Made by a program: the position numbers and the translations under genes. 64,000 nt of DNA from Ephemeroptericola cinctiostellae (GTDB taxonomy: Bacteria > Pseudomonadota > Gammaproteobacteria > Burkholderiales > Burkholderiaceae): positions 2,542,001 to 2,606,000 of the forward strand of contig NZ_CP031124.1 of NCBI RefSeq assembly GCF_003339525.1. The letters run 5' to 3'. Below, one piece after another: positions 51,747 through 60,236 of this stretch. Under the pieces are notes generated by a model, which saw only the letters and a list, made by a program, of their open reading frames with translations, was not told the origin of the DNA and searched no databases. Each line of letters starts with the position of its first letter. Position 1 is the stretch's first letter.

Positions 51747-52502
51747 TTAGAGTGATGTTAAGTTTGTCAACACGTCGGTGTATGACTTGGGATCCGCAGC
51801 CGCAGCCATGCCATTGAGCCAGCGGCCAGCCATATCTGACGTGTATGTCGTCGAGTAGAGATACAACTCAACACGCCCCTGACCGCGCGACTTCATCCAG
51901 CAGCCCACGCGACCCGCAGAAGTGATTGCACCTGAAAAAATATTAGATCGGATAGACAGATCTCCGAGCCCGCGGACTCGTAAAAATTCGGGCTGAGTGA
52001 TCGGGGCGTTTGTGGGATTAAGCGGAAACACGACATTGAGCTGATCTGTGCTGATCGAGTTGTACCCATGCAACGACGCAAGGCTGCTGACCACTTTTGA
52101 TCCAGCGGTGACACCATCATCAAACAAAGCCAGATTTAGGCTGTAGATGCTGCCATCAGTTTTACGTGCCGCCGACGTGATAAACGTTACACTGTTTTTT
52201 TTAAATGTGACCTCTGGGGCTTTAAGCGTGTAGTCGCCAACAATTTTAATCGTCAAAATGCCGCCGATCTGGGACAAGGTGGCGCATTTGGTCATAGTTG
52301 CGAATGCGGTGCCAGCCGTCAGCCCATCATTTGTATCCGACCCTGCAATTTCATCGAGGAAGCAAGTTTTTTCAAGCGCGGGCACCGCTGCAATGGCCGC
52401 AGCGACCGAGGCATTAATGCTGGCCATTTTTGTAGCGACCACCGCTGTCAAGTTGTTCTGTGCCTCAATCGCCTGAGTCAACAATTGATCTATTGTGGAC
52501 AT
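51747..52502 (-). CDS. Probable tail fibre protein with beta-helix-like start
   Basis: 251 aa. The N-terminal helix (MSTIDQLLTQAIEAQNNL) could trimerise. Then AGSDTNDGLTAGTAFATM resembles the opening of right-handed beta-helix (pectate-lyase-like) fibre domains, followed by repeated strands. AGGATTGAT stands upstream of the ATG. Follows the small gene behind gpI, the usual fibre position. Confidence 0.75.
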   Translation of the reverse strand: MSTIDQLLTQAIEAQNNLTAVVATKMASINASVAAAIAAVPALEKTCFLDEIAGSDTNDGLTAGTAFATMTKCATLSQIGGILTIKIVGDYTLKAPEVTFKKNSVTFITSAARKTDGSIYSLNLALFDDGVTAGSKVVSSLASLHGYNSISTDQLNVVFPLNPTNAPITQPEFLRVRGLGDLSIRSNIFSGAITSAGRVGCWMKSRGQGRVELYLYSTTYTSDMAGRWLNGMAAAADPKSYTDVLTNLTSL

Positions 52503-52514
52503 ATCAATCCTATT

Positions 52515-52796
52515 CTAAAAATGAAAATTAATTAAAATCAATCGGTTGGTGGTGCAAAACGACATCAATGTTGCGACCAAACTGCGGGTGATGTCACTGT
52601 ACTGCTGACCATTGAGATCTTCGATGATGCCACCCAAAAGCTCAACCTGCTCTTTTAAATATTCCGTGCGCTCTGCAAGTTGGCGCGTTGGTCGGTTGAG
52701 CACCCCCTCTGAAGGAGACTCTCCATTTTTAACGCCATCAATGAAATCAACGAATGATGGTGCGCTCACCTGCTCAATTGCTATACCTAAAACCAT
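52515..52796 (-). CDS. Small tail-fibre associated protein
   Basis: 93 aa; helical middle (RPTRQLAERTEYLKEQVELLGGIIEDL is a coiled-coil stretch, read in two parts). This pattern is common at the N-terminus of phage fibres, so it may be a split or truncated fibre head. Its ATG overlaps the gpI stop by one base (TGATG). The last residues are unusually hydrophobic (LILINFHF). Confidence 0.65.
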   Translation of the reverse strand: MVLGIAIEQVSAPSFVDFIDGVKNGESPSEGVLNRPTRQLAERTEYLKEQVELLGGIIEDLNGQQYSDITRSLVATLMSFCTTNRLILINFHF

Positions 52797-53422
52797 CAGC
52801 TCAACTCCAGCGTTAAATCATCTTGATTGATTAAATGACCATCGCCCACCTGCCAAGACTGGCCGATGTGCAAAGGGCTGCGATACCAAATGCGCACAAG
52901 GTGTTGGCTGGCGCGTTTTGTAGCGTTAATCGCCGAAACCACACGAGACACCATGCGCGGCGCAAGTGGATACGCTAACTCAACGCCAAAAGTGGCCCAC
53001 TCATCGCCCAAAAACCAGCGCGTTTTGACAGGATCACTGCCGATGATCGATTGATCGCCAATTTTGCGACCGCACACGCGCTCGTATAATTTTGCCCCTG
53101 GATACCCCAGAGCCGCCAACATATTGACCACTGCATGTGGCGTGCCTTTGTGCGCCTGCACGTTTTCTGTTGTGCGCAGCACCGCGCGCTTGCGCGCCTC
53201 ATCCCAGTTTGTATCCCACACATCCACATTGAGCGCATAAGCCAAATGCTCAAGCAGCTCAACAGGGCAAGCATCAGCGTCATAAAGGGTTGGGATGATG
53301 CGCGGCAACGGCTGCGCATCATAAGCATCTACCATTGCTTTTTCGAGGGTTGATGACCCACTCGGCAGCAGCGTGTGCAAAGTGCGCTCGGGCCGCATCA
53401 AAAGGTCGCGAGCCGTCGTCAT
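52796..53422 (-). CDS. Baseplate protein gpI (tail protein I)
   Basis: 208 aa from the start MTTARDLLMRPERTLHTLLP; the upstream 21 codons belong to the gpJ overlap. The TLEKAMVDAYDAQPLPRIIPTLYDADACPVELLEHLAYALNVDVWD region (seen in parts) is the P2 gpI domain. Completes the baseplate wedge between gpJ and the fibre. Overlaps the gpJ stop by 4 nt. Confidence 0.92.
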   Translation of the reverse strand: MTTARDLLMRPERTLHTLLPSGSSTLEKAMVDAYDAQPLPRIIPTLYDADACPVELLEHLAYALNVDVWDTNWDEARKRAVLRTTENVQAHKGTPHAVVNMLAALGYPGAKLYERVCGRKIGDQSIIGSDPVKTRWFLGDEWATFGVELAYPLAPRMVSRVVSAINATKRASQHLVRIWYRSPLHIGQSWQVGDGHLINQDDLTLELS

Positions 53423-54357
53423 AAATCCTCTCCCACAATCGACACTGCAATCCCCGTACAGCGCGCCGCTTGGGTCACCCCACACTCAATGTCAGTAAAA
53501 ATAAGGTCTGTTTTTTGCACCCCATACACGTGCGCGGCCGCAATCAAGCCGCTGACAGTGATGTCATGCTCCAACTTAAAATGAGCCTCTGTGTACGCAG
53601 CCAACGCCGCCAATGCCGCAGCCCTAACCGCGATCTTGTCCCCACCTTTGTAAATGGTCAAATCCACCGCAACCTGATACTCAACGACAGTCGCAGGCGA
53701 GCAGCTGACCACATCCCCAATGGGGCGTAAGGTATCGATTGATAAATAAGCCTCAACTGCCGCGCACAGGCTTGGCGAGGCCACGCCGTTGTTATCTCGA
53801 GTCAAAACCGTCAAACGCACATCACCCGTGCGACTTGGACTGTAAACCGACGCGTCACGAATATTGCCGCTAACTGACAGGGCATGATACAAATAAGATC
53901 CCGCGCTGCCTGCTGTGGTATAGCCCTCGACGCGCAGTGTCAGGCGTAAGCGATAATCGTCATCAGACTCCATAACTGCAGGTGTGACAGGCGCCGTCCT
54001 CAAATCAGCAGGGACAATAACCAGTCGAGCCGTTTGCACCCGAGGGTGCGCACCGATGTGGTCCAGCATAGCCCCTACCGCGTAAGCCAGCAGGTTTTGA
54101 CGGGTCTGGCTGGCATAATTTTGCAGGTCGAGCCATCGACGGTACGCCATCGCTTCCACCGCGACATAAACTGGATCGGCCTCGTGCACAATGTATGTTT
54201 CGCCCGTTTTTTTGATAAAAAATGCATTGACACCAGCGATCATTTCCGCCAATACATCCTCGTAACTGCCCACTTTGAGTAAATCAGGCATGGCAAGTTT
54301 GGACAAATCGACAGCTGCCAGCGTGGAGGCGGTGCTCGTGGTGAGGGTGTACGTCAT
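53419..54357 (-). CDS. Baseplate wedge protein gpJ
   Basis: 312 aa, Baseplate_J family. SYEDVLAEMIAGVNAF, EADPVYVAVEAMAYRR, ESDDDYRLRLTLRVEGYTTAGSAGSYLYHA and SPSRTGDVRLTVL are typical (EGxxTAGS hinge). Overlaps gpW by 4 nt and gpI by 4 nt. Confidence 0.94.
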   Translation of the reverse strand: MTYTLTTSTASTLAAVDLSKLAMPDLLKVGSYEDVLAEMIAGVNAFFIKKTGETYIVHEADPVYVAVEAMAYRRWLDLQNYASQTRQNLLAYAVGAMLDHIGAHPRVQTARLVIVPADLRTAPVTPAVMESDDDYRLRLTLRVEGYTTAGSAGSYLYHALSVSGNIRDASVYSPSRTGDVRLTVLTRDNNGVASPSLCAAVEAYLSIDTLRPIGDVVSCSPATVVEYQVAVDLTIYKGGDKIAVRAAALAALAAYTEAHFKLEHDITVSGLIAAAHVYGVQKTDLIFTDIECGVTQAARCTGIAVSIVGEDL

Positions 54358-54704
54358 GCGGCGCGCCCCAGCTCAAAATCAAGCGTAAACGGCACGCGCC
54401 GACCACTGCTGAGCAACACATCCAACCACAAATCAATGCGCACCTTACCGTCGGAGATCAAGCGCAAAGCCACGCTTTTGACTTTAACGCGAGGTTCCCA
54501 GCGTTTCAGGGCTTCCGCAACGGCGTAGTACACATCCGTGCGAAAACGCAAATTGACAGGTCGGTCAACCAGCCGCGGCAACATAGAGCCAAAGTCACGG
54601 CGCATGACACGCGAGCCAATGGGCGTGGTCAAAATGACCACAATCGATTGACTCAAGTGCCGCAAAGGAGTGAGGGCGCGCCCTGTGTATTTATCCATCA
54701 TCAT
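54354..54704 (-). CDS. Baseplate wedge protein gpW (gp25-like lysozyme-fold family)
   Basis: 116 aa. LTTPIGSRVMRRDFGSMLPRLVD is the gp25 signature. I chose the first ATG of three in a row because homologues begin near MDKYTGRALTPLRHL; a TTG at 54731, directly behind an AGGA in the 21-bp repeat, would add nine residues and is a real alternative. First gene of the W-J-I baseplate group. Confidence 0.88.
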   Translation of the reverse strand: MMMDKYTGRALTPLRHLSQSIVVILTTPIGSRVMRRDFGSMLPRLVDRPVNLRFRTDVYYAVAEALKRWEPRVKVKSVALRLISDGKVRIDLWLDVLLSSGRRVPFTLDFELGRAA

Positions 54705-54734
54705 GGGGCGATTATGATGGGCATGGCTCAAAAA

Positions 54735-54755
54735 GTCCTGCCGCTATTTTGCGCG
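54735..54755. repeat. 21-bp perfect repeat, copy 1 (upstream of gpW)
   Basis: Plus-strand copy begins GTCCTGCC and ends TTTTGCGCG; identical over all 21 bases to 62311-62331. It lies between the gpD stop and the gpW start, 30 bp upstream of the latter, in the same orientation relative to transcription as the other copy. Confidence 0.9.
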
Positions 54756-54790
54756 GGCTTTGCATTGACCTCTGAGGGATCGCATGCCTG

Positions 54791-55801
54791 TCATGACGAT
54801 GACTCGTCTGATTCTTTGGCGTCAAAATCGGTCTTGCGACAGGCCTTCACTTTTTGGCTAAAACCAGAGTCGCTAAACGACGTGGATACACTTTTAACGA
54901 CCCAGAGGCCGTTGACACGGGCGGGAAAACCGCTGGCATTGATCGGTGATTCAGCCATCATGCGTAAGTCTGCGACCATCTCAAAGCTCAGTTCATACTG
55001 CCCCAGCAGACGCACATCATATTTGGCCTGCGCAGCCGCTTGCGCCTCAGCATGGTTTTTAAATGGCTTTTTAATCCGATACACTGGATCACCATTGCCC
55101 ACTTTGACCTCCTGCTGCTTGGCGTTTTTTTTATCTGACCAGTAGGCCACCACGCTGGCGTACACCTCGCGGCGCTGCTTTGTGTACGACCAATCGGGCT
55201 GTACCGAGTTCGCGACCACATCCACATCGATCACGGTCAACGGCTCACCCGTCGCGCTCACCGACGCTCCCCGCTCAACAAACACCAAATAGCCGCTGGC
55301 AGGCTTCGCCAACGCCCCGTATTGATCCGCCAGTCGGGTCATGAGGGTCAGGTCAGACTCAAACGATTGATCCAATTGCTCAATGACAATTTTTTTAAAT
55401 TTTTCTGCAATGGCCGGCTTCAGACCGTTGCGCTCGGCAATTTCGGTCAAAATTTTACCGAGCTCGGTTTTTTTCCAACTTTGATTGCGCTGGGACTTGA
55501 GTGTTTTGACCATATCGGCACTTTTGCCCGACACCGTCATGGTACCGCCGCCCGACAGGCTATCCTCATCCACGCTAAACAAGCCCATGCGTTGTAGGGG
55601 CTGCCCCGCATAACCCATAAACACCTCAAGCTCCACATCTGCGGGCGGCTCATCCAGCATGTGGTCCCGATTGTCCAGCGTCAATGTGCACGAGTCCGCA
55701 TGGATGCCCGCCTCATCGGTCACGTCAACTGATAAAATGCGATCATTGAACAACGCCGACGCGGGCGATCCATTGACCTTGATTTCAACAATAGGTTTCA
55801 T
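54791..55801 (-). CDS. Tail protein gpD (late control D family, baseplate hub)
   Basis: 336 aa. P2 gpD family: beta-rich N-terminus (KPIVEIKVNGSPASALFNDR), SCTLTLDNRD, middle VDVVANSVQPDWSYTKQRREVYASV, and KKPFKNHAEAQAAAQAKYD. The protein is homologous to the hub that holds the spike. The C-terminus is acidic and Ser-rich. Overlaps gpX by 4 nt. Confidence 0.93.
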   Translation of the reverse strand: MKPIVEIKVNGSPASALFNDRILSVDVTDEAGIHADSCTLTLDNRDHMLDEPPADVELEVFMGYAGQPLQRMGLFSVDEDSLSGGGTMTVSGKSADMVKTLKSQRNQSWKKTELGKILTEIAERNGLKPAIAEKFKKIVIEQLDQSFESDLTLMTRLADQYGALAKPASGYLVFVERGASVSATGEPLTVIDVDVVANSVQPDWSYTKQRREVYASVVAYWSDKKNAKQQEVKVGNGDPVYRIKKPFKNHAEAQAAAQAKYDVRLLGQYELSFEMVADLRMMAESPINASGFPARVNGLWVVKSVSTSFSDSGFSQKVKACRKTDFDAKESDESSS

Positions 55802-56025
55802 ACATCACCCCACAATCCACCGCGCGCAACTGATGATGGACTCACCGCCGTAGCGACAGGTGCATCGGGAAAAACCAAATCAATCCCGCGCGGCAAAATC
55901 GCGGGATAATCCAACACATGCGGGTTGGCCAAAACAACAGCCTCAATCATGTCATCGCGGCGATAGACCTTGGCGCACAGCACATCCAGCACATCCCCCT
56001 CTTTTGTTCGGTACGTGTAAGCCAT
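55798..56025 (-). CDS. Tail protein gpX (LysM-like)
   Basis: 75 aa. YRTKEGDVLDVLCAKVY and VVLANPHVLDYPAILPRGIDLVFPD fit the P2 gpX/LysM-like fold that binds in the baseplate region. Overlaps neighbours on both sides by 1-4 nt. Confidence 0.93.
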   Translation of the reverse strand: MAYTYRTKEGDVLDVLCAKVYRRDDMIEAVVLANPHVLDYPAILPRGIDLVFPDAPVATAVSPSSVARGGLWGDV

Positions 56026-56573
56026 TAAAACAACCCTTTCAACAAATCCACCACATCCACCTCGGTTAAATCGCTATCACCGTAATCATTACCGTAGGCG
56101 GCGATGCTGATGCTAAAGTCAATCTTTTTCGGTCGCCCAAACGCATCAAATGCCGTATGAGTTTCCGAGACGGACAAAATACAAAACTCACCCAGCACTT
56201 GCCCCATCCCATTGACCAACAAATAAGGTACGCCATCCCTGCCCATCGCCCGAATCTTGTCCATTTGCGCCACGCCACCCATGTACTCAGGGTAAATCAC
56301 ACCCGGCAACGTAAAAGCATCATCACCCATGCCCACAAATTGACGCGCAGGCGCGCGCATCAATCGCCGCTGCACTTGCCAATCAAAATCCGTCTGGCGT
56401 GACAGCTCTTGATGTACCGCGGCGGTGACGGTGAATGAAAAATCCCCAAGCCTCAGCAACACATGGCCCGACCCAATGCCCAATTTGGCCAACACATTCG
56501 CCGAAGAATCGTACAGGCCGCCATATCCAGCACCATCGGCCGCCGCCTCAATCCAGTCCCAATATTGTGTCAT
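56025..56573 (-). CDS. Tail protein gpU
   Basis: 182 aa, P2 gpU family: LRLGDFSFTVTAAVHQELSRQTDFDWQVQ is the family's early block, and YLLVNGMGQVLGEFCILSVSET and KKIDFSISIAAYGND follow. Adds to tail assembly at the hub end. About 25 extra N-terminal residues ahead of the conserved part. Overlaps the tape measure stop by 4 nt. Confidence 0.92.
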   Translation of the reverse strand: MTQYWDWIEAAADGAGYGGLYDSSANVLAKLGIGSGHVLLRLGDFSFTVTAAVHQELSRQTDFDWQVQRRLMRAPARQFVGMGDDAFTLPGVIYPEYMGGVAQMDKIRAMGRDGVPYLLVNGMGQVLGEFCILSVSETHTAFDAFGRPKKIDFSISIAAYGNDYGDSDLTEVDVVDLLKGLF

Positions 56574-59500
56574 CCAATGTCTCCCAAATAGCTGCGTTTT
56601 TTCGCTGTTGTTTTAACCTCAATCGCACGCATGATTTTTTGCACCAGCGCCTCGCTGGACTCCCCTGCCTGCTGCGTGATGTGCCAGTGATGTACATCCC
56701 CCGCAGGATTGACAGCATGGCCTGCAGCCGCTTCTGAACGCCTAGCCACGCTTGGCTCATTGCTTCGCCGCACCACGCGCGCAGGGGGAACAGCCACCGC
56801 AGCTTGCACCATCACAGGCTTGGGCAAAACCGCAGCCAAATCACGGCCAAATTGGCCAAACAAAGGCAATTTTTGCAACATTGAACCGAGCATTTTTAAC
56901 GGCGACGCAACCGCATCGTGGATCGGAAAATAGCCACGAGCGAATAAAGGCCCTCTGGTCACCGTATGGGCGTTGGGCTGCACCAGGCCAGGCAACACAA
57001 TGCCCGCTAATTTTGGCGCAAAAGCCGCCGCAACTGAACGCGCCACACCCCCCATCTGGCGAAGCATGGGCGGTACGTTGCGAGCAACGCCAAGCCCCAA
57101 ACCCGACATCACACCGCCGCCAATTTTTGCAAACACTTTTGAAGGTGAGTTAATACCAAACCCACCTTTAACCGTCCCCGTCACCATACCTGCCAGCTCG
57201 CTAAACTTTGACTTTAGCGCCTCCCACTTCTGCGACACGCCGTCAATCAAGCCCTGAATGATGTTGCGCCCAAACTCAGCAAATGCTGAAGGTAAATTTG
57301 AAAAAAACGATTTGATTTGCGCCACTTTGCCCGAGAAAAACGCCCCAACGTTCGACCAAACCGCCTTGATACCCTCCCATGCTGAAGCCATATTTGATTT
57401 AATCGATGACCACAAATTCAAAAACCACGGCTTGATTTTGCTCCAATTTCGCCAAATCAAATACGCACCACCTGCAATCACCATCACCGCAAGGCCGATC
57501 GGATTCATCAGCAGGGCGCGCCCCAAAAACATCACCGCACGCCCAGCCAAACCCAAACCGCGAAACAACGCACCACCCATCACGCGAGCCAAAGATCCAC
57601 CAAGCTGCGTCACTGCGCCCAAACCCCGCCCCGCCAAGCGCAACCCCGACATCAAACCCGAAGCCCCTTTAAACACCAAAAACTTACCCACATTGACGGC
57701 TTTAAGTCCCAACGTTTTTGCAAAATTAAAACCTTTGAGCCCAAATGACTTACCCAAAGCCAGCCCTTTGCCCAAACCATTTTTTGCCGTTTGGTACGAT
57801 TTGAGGCCACTTGCTTTTACCCAGTCAAACCCACTACCAAGCTTATTTTTAGCACTTTGGTATGATTTGAGACTGATTACCTGCGCCCAGTCCAAACCCT
57901 TGCCGCCCCATTTTTTAATACCAGAGCCAAGGCTTTGGCCAAAGTCCAGCAAGCCCGTCGGTACTTTAAGCGCCTGAAAAAAAGTAAACCACTTGCTCTT
58001 GCCCATCAATTTATTAACATCGCTCAAGGATTTAAATACCTTGTACCCGTCCTTTACCGTACTAAAAAACCGAATACCCTCACCCACCGTGGAACTAAAG
58101 ATCAACTTGACACCACCCATTGCCATCTTCATTCCCAAAAAACCAGCCCCGATCGATACAACCGACTTAATCAAACCTTTGTTTGCAGAGACCCAAGGCA
58201 TCAGTGTATTACCGACAAAATCATTCGCTGACTTAAAGCCCTCTTTTAAATCATCGCCAAAAACCGACCCCAAAGAAGCCGCCAAATTGAGCGCCGTGCC
58301 TGTTAAGCTCTCCCAAATGGTTTTGAGCGATTTACTCTGCTCAGCCATGCGCTCTTGCATGCTGGCCTGCTCATCCATTCTTTGCTTGTTTTCAGCCAGG
58401 CCTTTTGTCCCTTTTTCAGCGATGATCATGGCCGCACCTGCGGCCTCCGTGCCAAACACTTCGCCAGCAACGTTGATTGCTGCTTTTTCGCCCAACTTGT
58501 CTTTAATGATTTTGAGCTTTTCAAGTTCAGCGACCATGGCCTCTGGGCCTTTGTATTTCCCGTTTTTGTCATAAAACTGAAAATCAACGCCCGACTCCTC
58601 CATTTGGCCGCGCGCGACGGCTTTGTTGCCCTTGGTTGCCGTTTTCACGCCATCGACACCCTCACCCATGCGCTGCATCAATGCGCGTAAATTAGTACCC
58701 CACTGTGCCCCCTCAAGCCCTTTGGTCGCCCCCATGCCCTGTAAAGCGAGCATTTCTTTGGTTTTGTCCAAGCCCGCGATGTTGAGCACATTGGCGATGG
58801 GGGCGTCATACCTCATGCTATCCATCATATCTTGCGGCTTCATGCCAAAGGCATATCGTGCCCGCTGCACCAAATCGGCCGCAGCGCCCAACTCTTTGTC
58901 ATTGATGCCGCGCGCCTCCATCAACTTAGCAATAAACTCACCGCCAAATTCCTGGCTTGTGCCCAGCAATACATTTAACTTCGCGGCAGATTCCAGCGCG
59001 CCATTTTTAATAACATCATCGGCAAGCCCCTGCTCTTTGAGCACGCGCCCAAGGTTCATAAAATCGGTCGTCGTGCCAGGCAGGGCATTGCCCAGCTCAA
59101 GGGCCTTCAATCGGATGCCTTCAAAAGCCTCAGAGACGCCACCGCCCGCCTTCATATAGGCCATTTTCATGTTTGTACTGGCTTCTTCTTGGTCCATAAA
59201 GGCCTTGACCGACCCAATGACGGGCGCAGCCACCGCCGCCCCCGTCATGGCGGTTTTGCGCACATCATTGACGATGCTCTGGCGGTAGACCTTGGCTTCT
59301 TGGTGTGCTCGCAGCGATTTGGTCAGTGCCTCACTGTTTTTTTTTGCGTCAAGCAAAGCGACCGACAATTGTTTATAATTGGCTATCTGTCTGACAGGGC
59401 CTGCAAAGCTGCCTTTATCAAACGCGACCTGCTCTTTTTTGAGCGATTTGAAATCGCGCTCCAACAGTTTGACCGTTGAGCCCAGTGAGTTCAGTGTGTT

Positions 59501-59581
59501 TTTGGCAGAACCAACAACACCGCTAAATGTGCCCGATAACGTGGCCCCTAAAACAACACCCAACGCTAAAGTTTTACTCAT
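56570..59581 (-). CDS. Tail tape measure protein (gpT-like)
   Basis: 1003 aa; its length sets tail length, and it is injected with the DNA. N-terminal helix and coiled coil (residues 1-110), TP901-type core (about 120-400), a 21-22 residue repeat region around LKSYQSAKN/LKSYQTAKN (about 560-635), a membrane segment MNPIGLAVMVIAGGAYLIW near 690, and a C-terminal GFGINSPSKVFAKIGGG block typical of tape measures. Its ATG shares the CATG with a plus-strand gene. Confidence 0.95.
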   Translation of the reverse strand: MSKTLALGVVLGATLSGTFSGVVGSAKNTLNSLGSTVKLLERDFKSLKKEQVAFDKGSFAGPVRQIANYKQLSVALLDAKKNSEALTKSLRAHQEAKVYRQSIVNDVRKTAMTGAAVAAPVIGSVKAFMDQEEASTNMKMAYMKAGGGVSEAFEGIRLKALELGNALPGTTTDFMNLGRVLKEQGLADDVIKNGALESAAKLNVLLGTSQEFGGEFIAKLMEARGINDKELGAAADLVQRARYAFGMKPQDMMDSMRYDAPIANVLNIAGLDKTKEMLALQGMGATKGLEGAQWGTNLRALMQRMGEGVDGVKTATKGNKAVARGQMEESGVDFQFYDKNGKYKGPEAMVAELEKLKIIKDKLGEKAAINVAGEVFGTEAAGAAMIIAEKGTKGLAENKQRMDEQASMQERMAEQSKSLKTIWESLTGTALNLAASLGSVFGDDLKEGFKSANDFVGNTLMPWVSANKGLIKSVVSIGAGFLGMKMAMGGVKLIFSSTVGEGIRFFSTVKDGYKVFKSLSDVNKLMGKSKWFTFFQALKVPTGLLDFGQSLGSGIKKWGGKGLDWAQVISLKSYQSAKNKLGSGFDWVKASGLKSYQTAKNGLGKGLALGKSFGLKGFNFAKTLGLKAVNVGKFLVFKGASGLMSGLRLAGRGLGAVTQLGGSLARVMGGALFRGLGLAGRAVMFLGRALLMNPIGLAVMVIAGGAYLIWRNWSKIKPWFLNLWSSIKSNMASAWEGIKAVWSNVGAFFSGKVAQIKSFFSNLPSAFAEFGRNIIQGLIDGVSQKWEALKSKFSELAGMVTGTVKGGFGINSPSKVFAKIGGGVMSGLGLGVARNVPPMLRQMGGVARSVAAAFAPKLAGIVLPGLVQPNAHTVTRGPLFARGYFPIHDAVASPLKMLGSMLQKLPLFGQFGRDLAAVLPKPVMVQAAVAVPPARVVRRSNEPSVARRSEAAAGHAVNPAGDVHHWHITQQAGESSEALVQKIMRAIEVKTTAKKRSYLGDIG

Positions 59582-59798
59582 GGATAATTCTCGATTCGAT
59601 ATTTACGCCACCATGGGCTTGTTATTGACCATGTGGTTTGCAGGCTGCCTGCACTTCACCGCCAATTCTTGGGTCGGTGCGGCCTTTCTTTGCTTTCTCA
59701 CACTGCCCGTTTTTGCCATCATCGCCACACCTTTAGGCGGTTTGATTGTGCTGGCCCTCAACGTCTTCGCCAATTCAAGTAAAAAAGCCGCAAAATAA
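59580..59798 (+). CDS. Reverse-oriented small membrane protein, putative moron gene
   Basis: 72 aa with two hydrophobic segments (ATMGLLLTMWFAGCLHF and FLCFLTLPVFAIIATPLGGLIVLALNVF) and a basic tail SSKKAAK. It fills the gap between the tape measure gene and the GpE-like gene on the opposite strand and ends inside its own terminator. The ATG at 59580 interlocks with the tape measure ATG (CATG). The upstream ribosome-binding site is weak, so a longer in-frame start inside the tape measure antisense strand cannot be excluded. Function unknown; candidates are superinfection exclusion or another membrane effect. Confidence 0.55.
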   Translation: MDNSRFDIYATMGLLLTMWFAGCLHFTANSWVGAAFLCFLTLPVFAIIATPLGGLIVLALNVFANSSKKAAK

Positions 59799-59810
59799 TC
59801 GCGGCTTTTT
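59782..59810. terminator. Bidirectional terminator in the tail operon
   Basis: 10-bp stem AAAAAGCCGC/GCGGCTTTTT with a 9-nt loop, overlapping the stop codon of the plus-strand small gene. Read leftward it also has a T-run, so it could reduce late transcription into the tape measure gene unless antitermination acts. Confidence 0.88.
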
Positions 59811-59817
59811 ATCCCCC

Positions 59818-59949
59818 TCAGGACGAGCTTTTGCGCTCCAACAGACCCAACTCAAATAAATCATCGTAATGATCCATCAACTCGGAGACGGGCATGTCAA
59901 GCAAAGACTCCCTTGACCAGCCCGTTTGCGTCGCAACTGTCAAGACCAC
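59818..59949 (-). CDS. GpE-like small tail protein
   Basis: 43 aa from a GTG: ends TGWSRESLLDMPVSELMDHY then DDLFELGLLERKSSS. The W....LL.M...EL spacing resembles the P2 GpE/E' proteins that assist tail assembly around the tape measure. In the -1 frame relative to the upstream chaperone gene, five bases behind its stop. In P2 the second product arises by frameshift; here the -1 frame has a stop just ahead and I see no classic slippery heptamer, so separate initiation is likelier. AAGG is close to the GTG. Confidence 0.55.
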   Translation of the reverse strand: MVLTVATQTGWSRESLLDMPVSELMDHYDDLFELGLLERKSSS

Positions 59950-59954
59950 GCGCC

Positions 59955-60236
59955 TTAAGCTGACTTCGTCGAGGGCTGTTTCTTAAAACCGACCAAAACC
60001 TCATTGATGCGCATGATGTCAGCGTCATCCATTTCAGCAATCACTTCAGGCGTGACCTCACACAGATTGGCCAACATAAAAAAAGCCTGCTCGATGTCAT
60101 TTCCTGGGGCTTTGCTGGCGATGATGCTGTCACGCCCCTTTGGACGACGCACCGTCACTTCGGTGTAGCTCAGCCCGCCCACATTAACGGGGTAATCAAG
60201 GGCCAGTACAACGGCTGCTTGGGTTGAGGTCATCAT
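59955..60236 (-). CDS. Phage tail assembly chaperone (gpE family)
   Basis: 93 aa. LDYPVNVGGLSYTEVTVRRPKGRDSI and AFFMLANLCEVTPEVIAEMDDADIMRINEVL match the small tail assembly chaperones encoded before the tape measure gene. The ATG overlaps the upstream stop (ATGA). A second ATG is the next codon. Confidence 0.88.
   Translation of the reverse strand: MMTSTQAAVVLALDYPVNVGGLSYTEVTVRRPKGRDSIIASKAPGNDIEQAFFMLANLCEVTPEVIAEMDDADIMRINEVLVGFKKQPSTKSA

Noticed and set aside
57258..59159. Several long plus-strand frames antisense to the tape measure gene
   Set aside because: Pro/Lys- or Ser/Pro-rich translations typical of antisense reading of an Ala/Gly/Lys-rich gene; no start signals.
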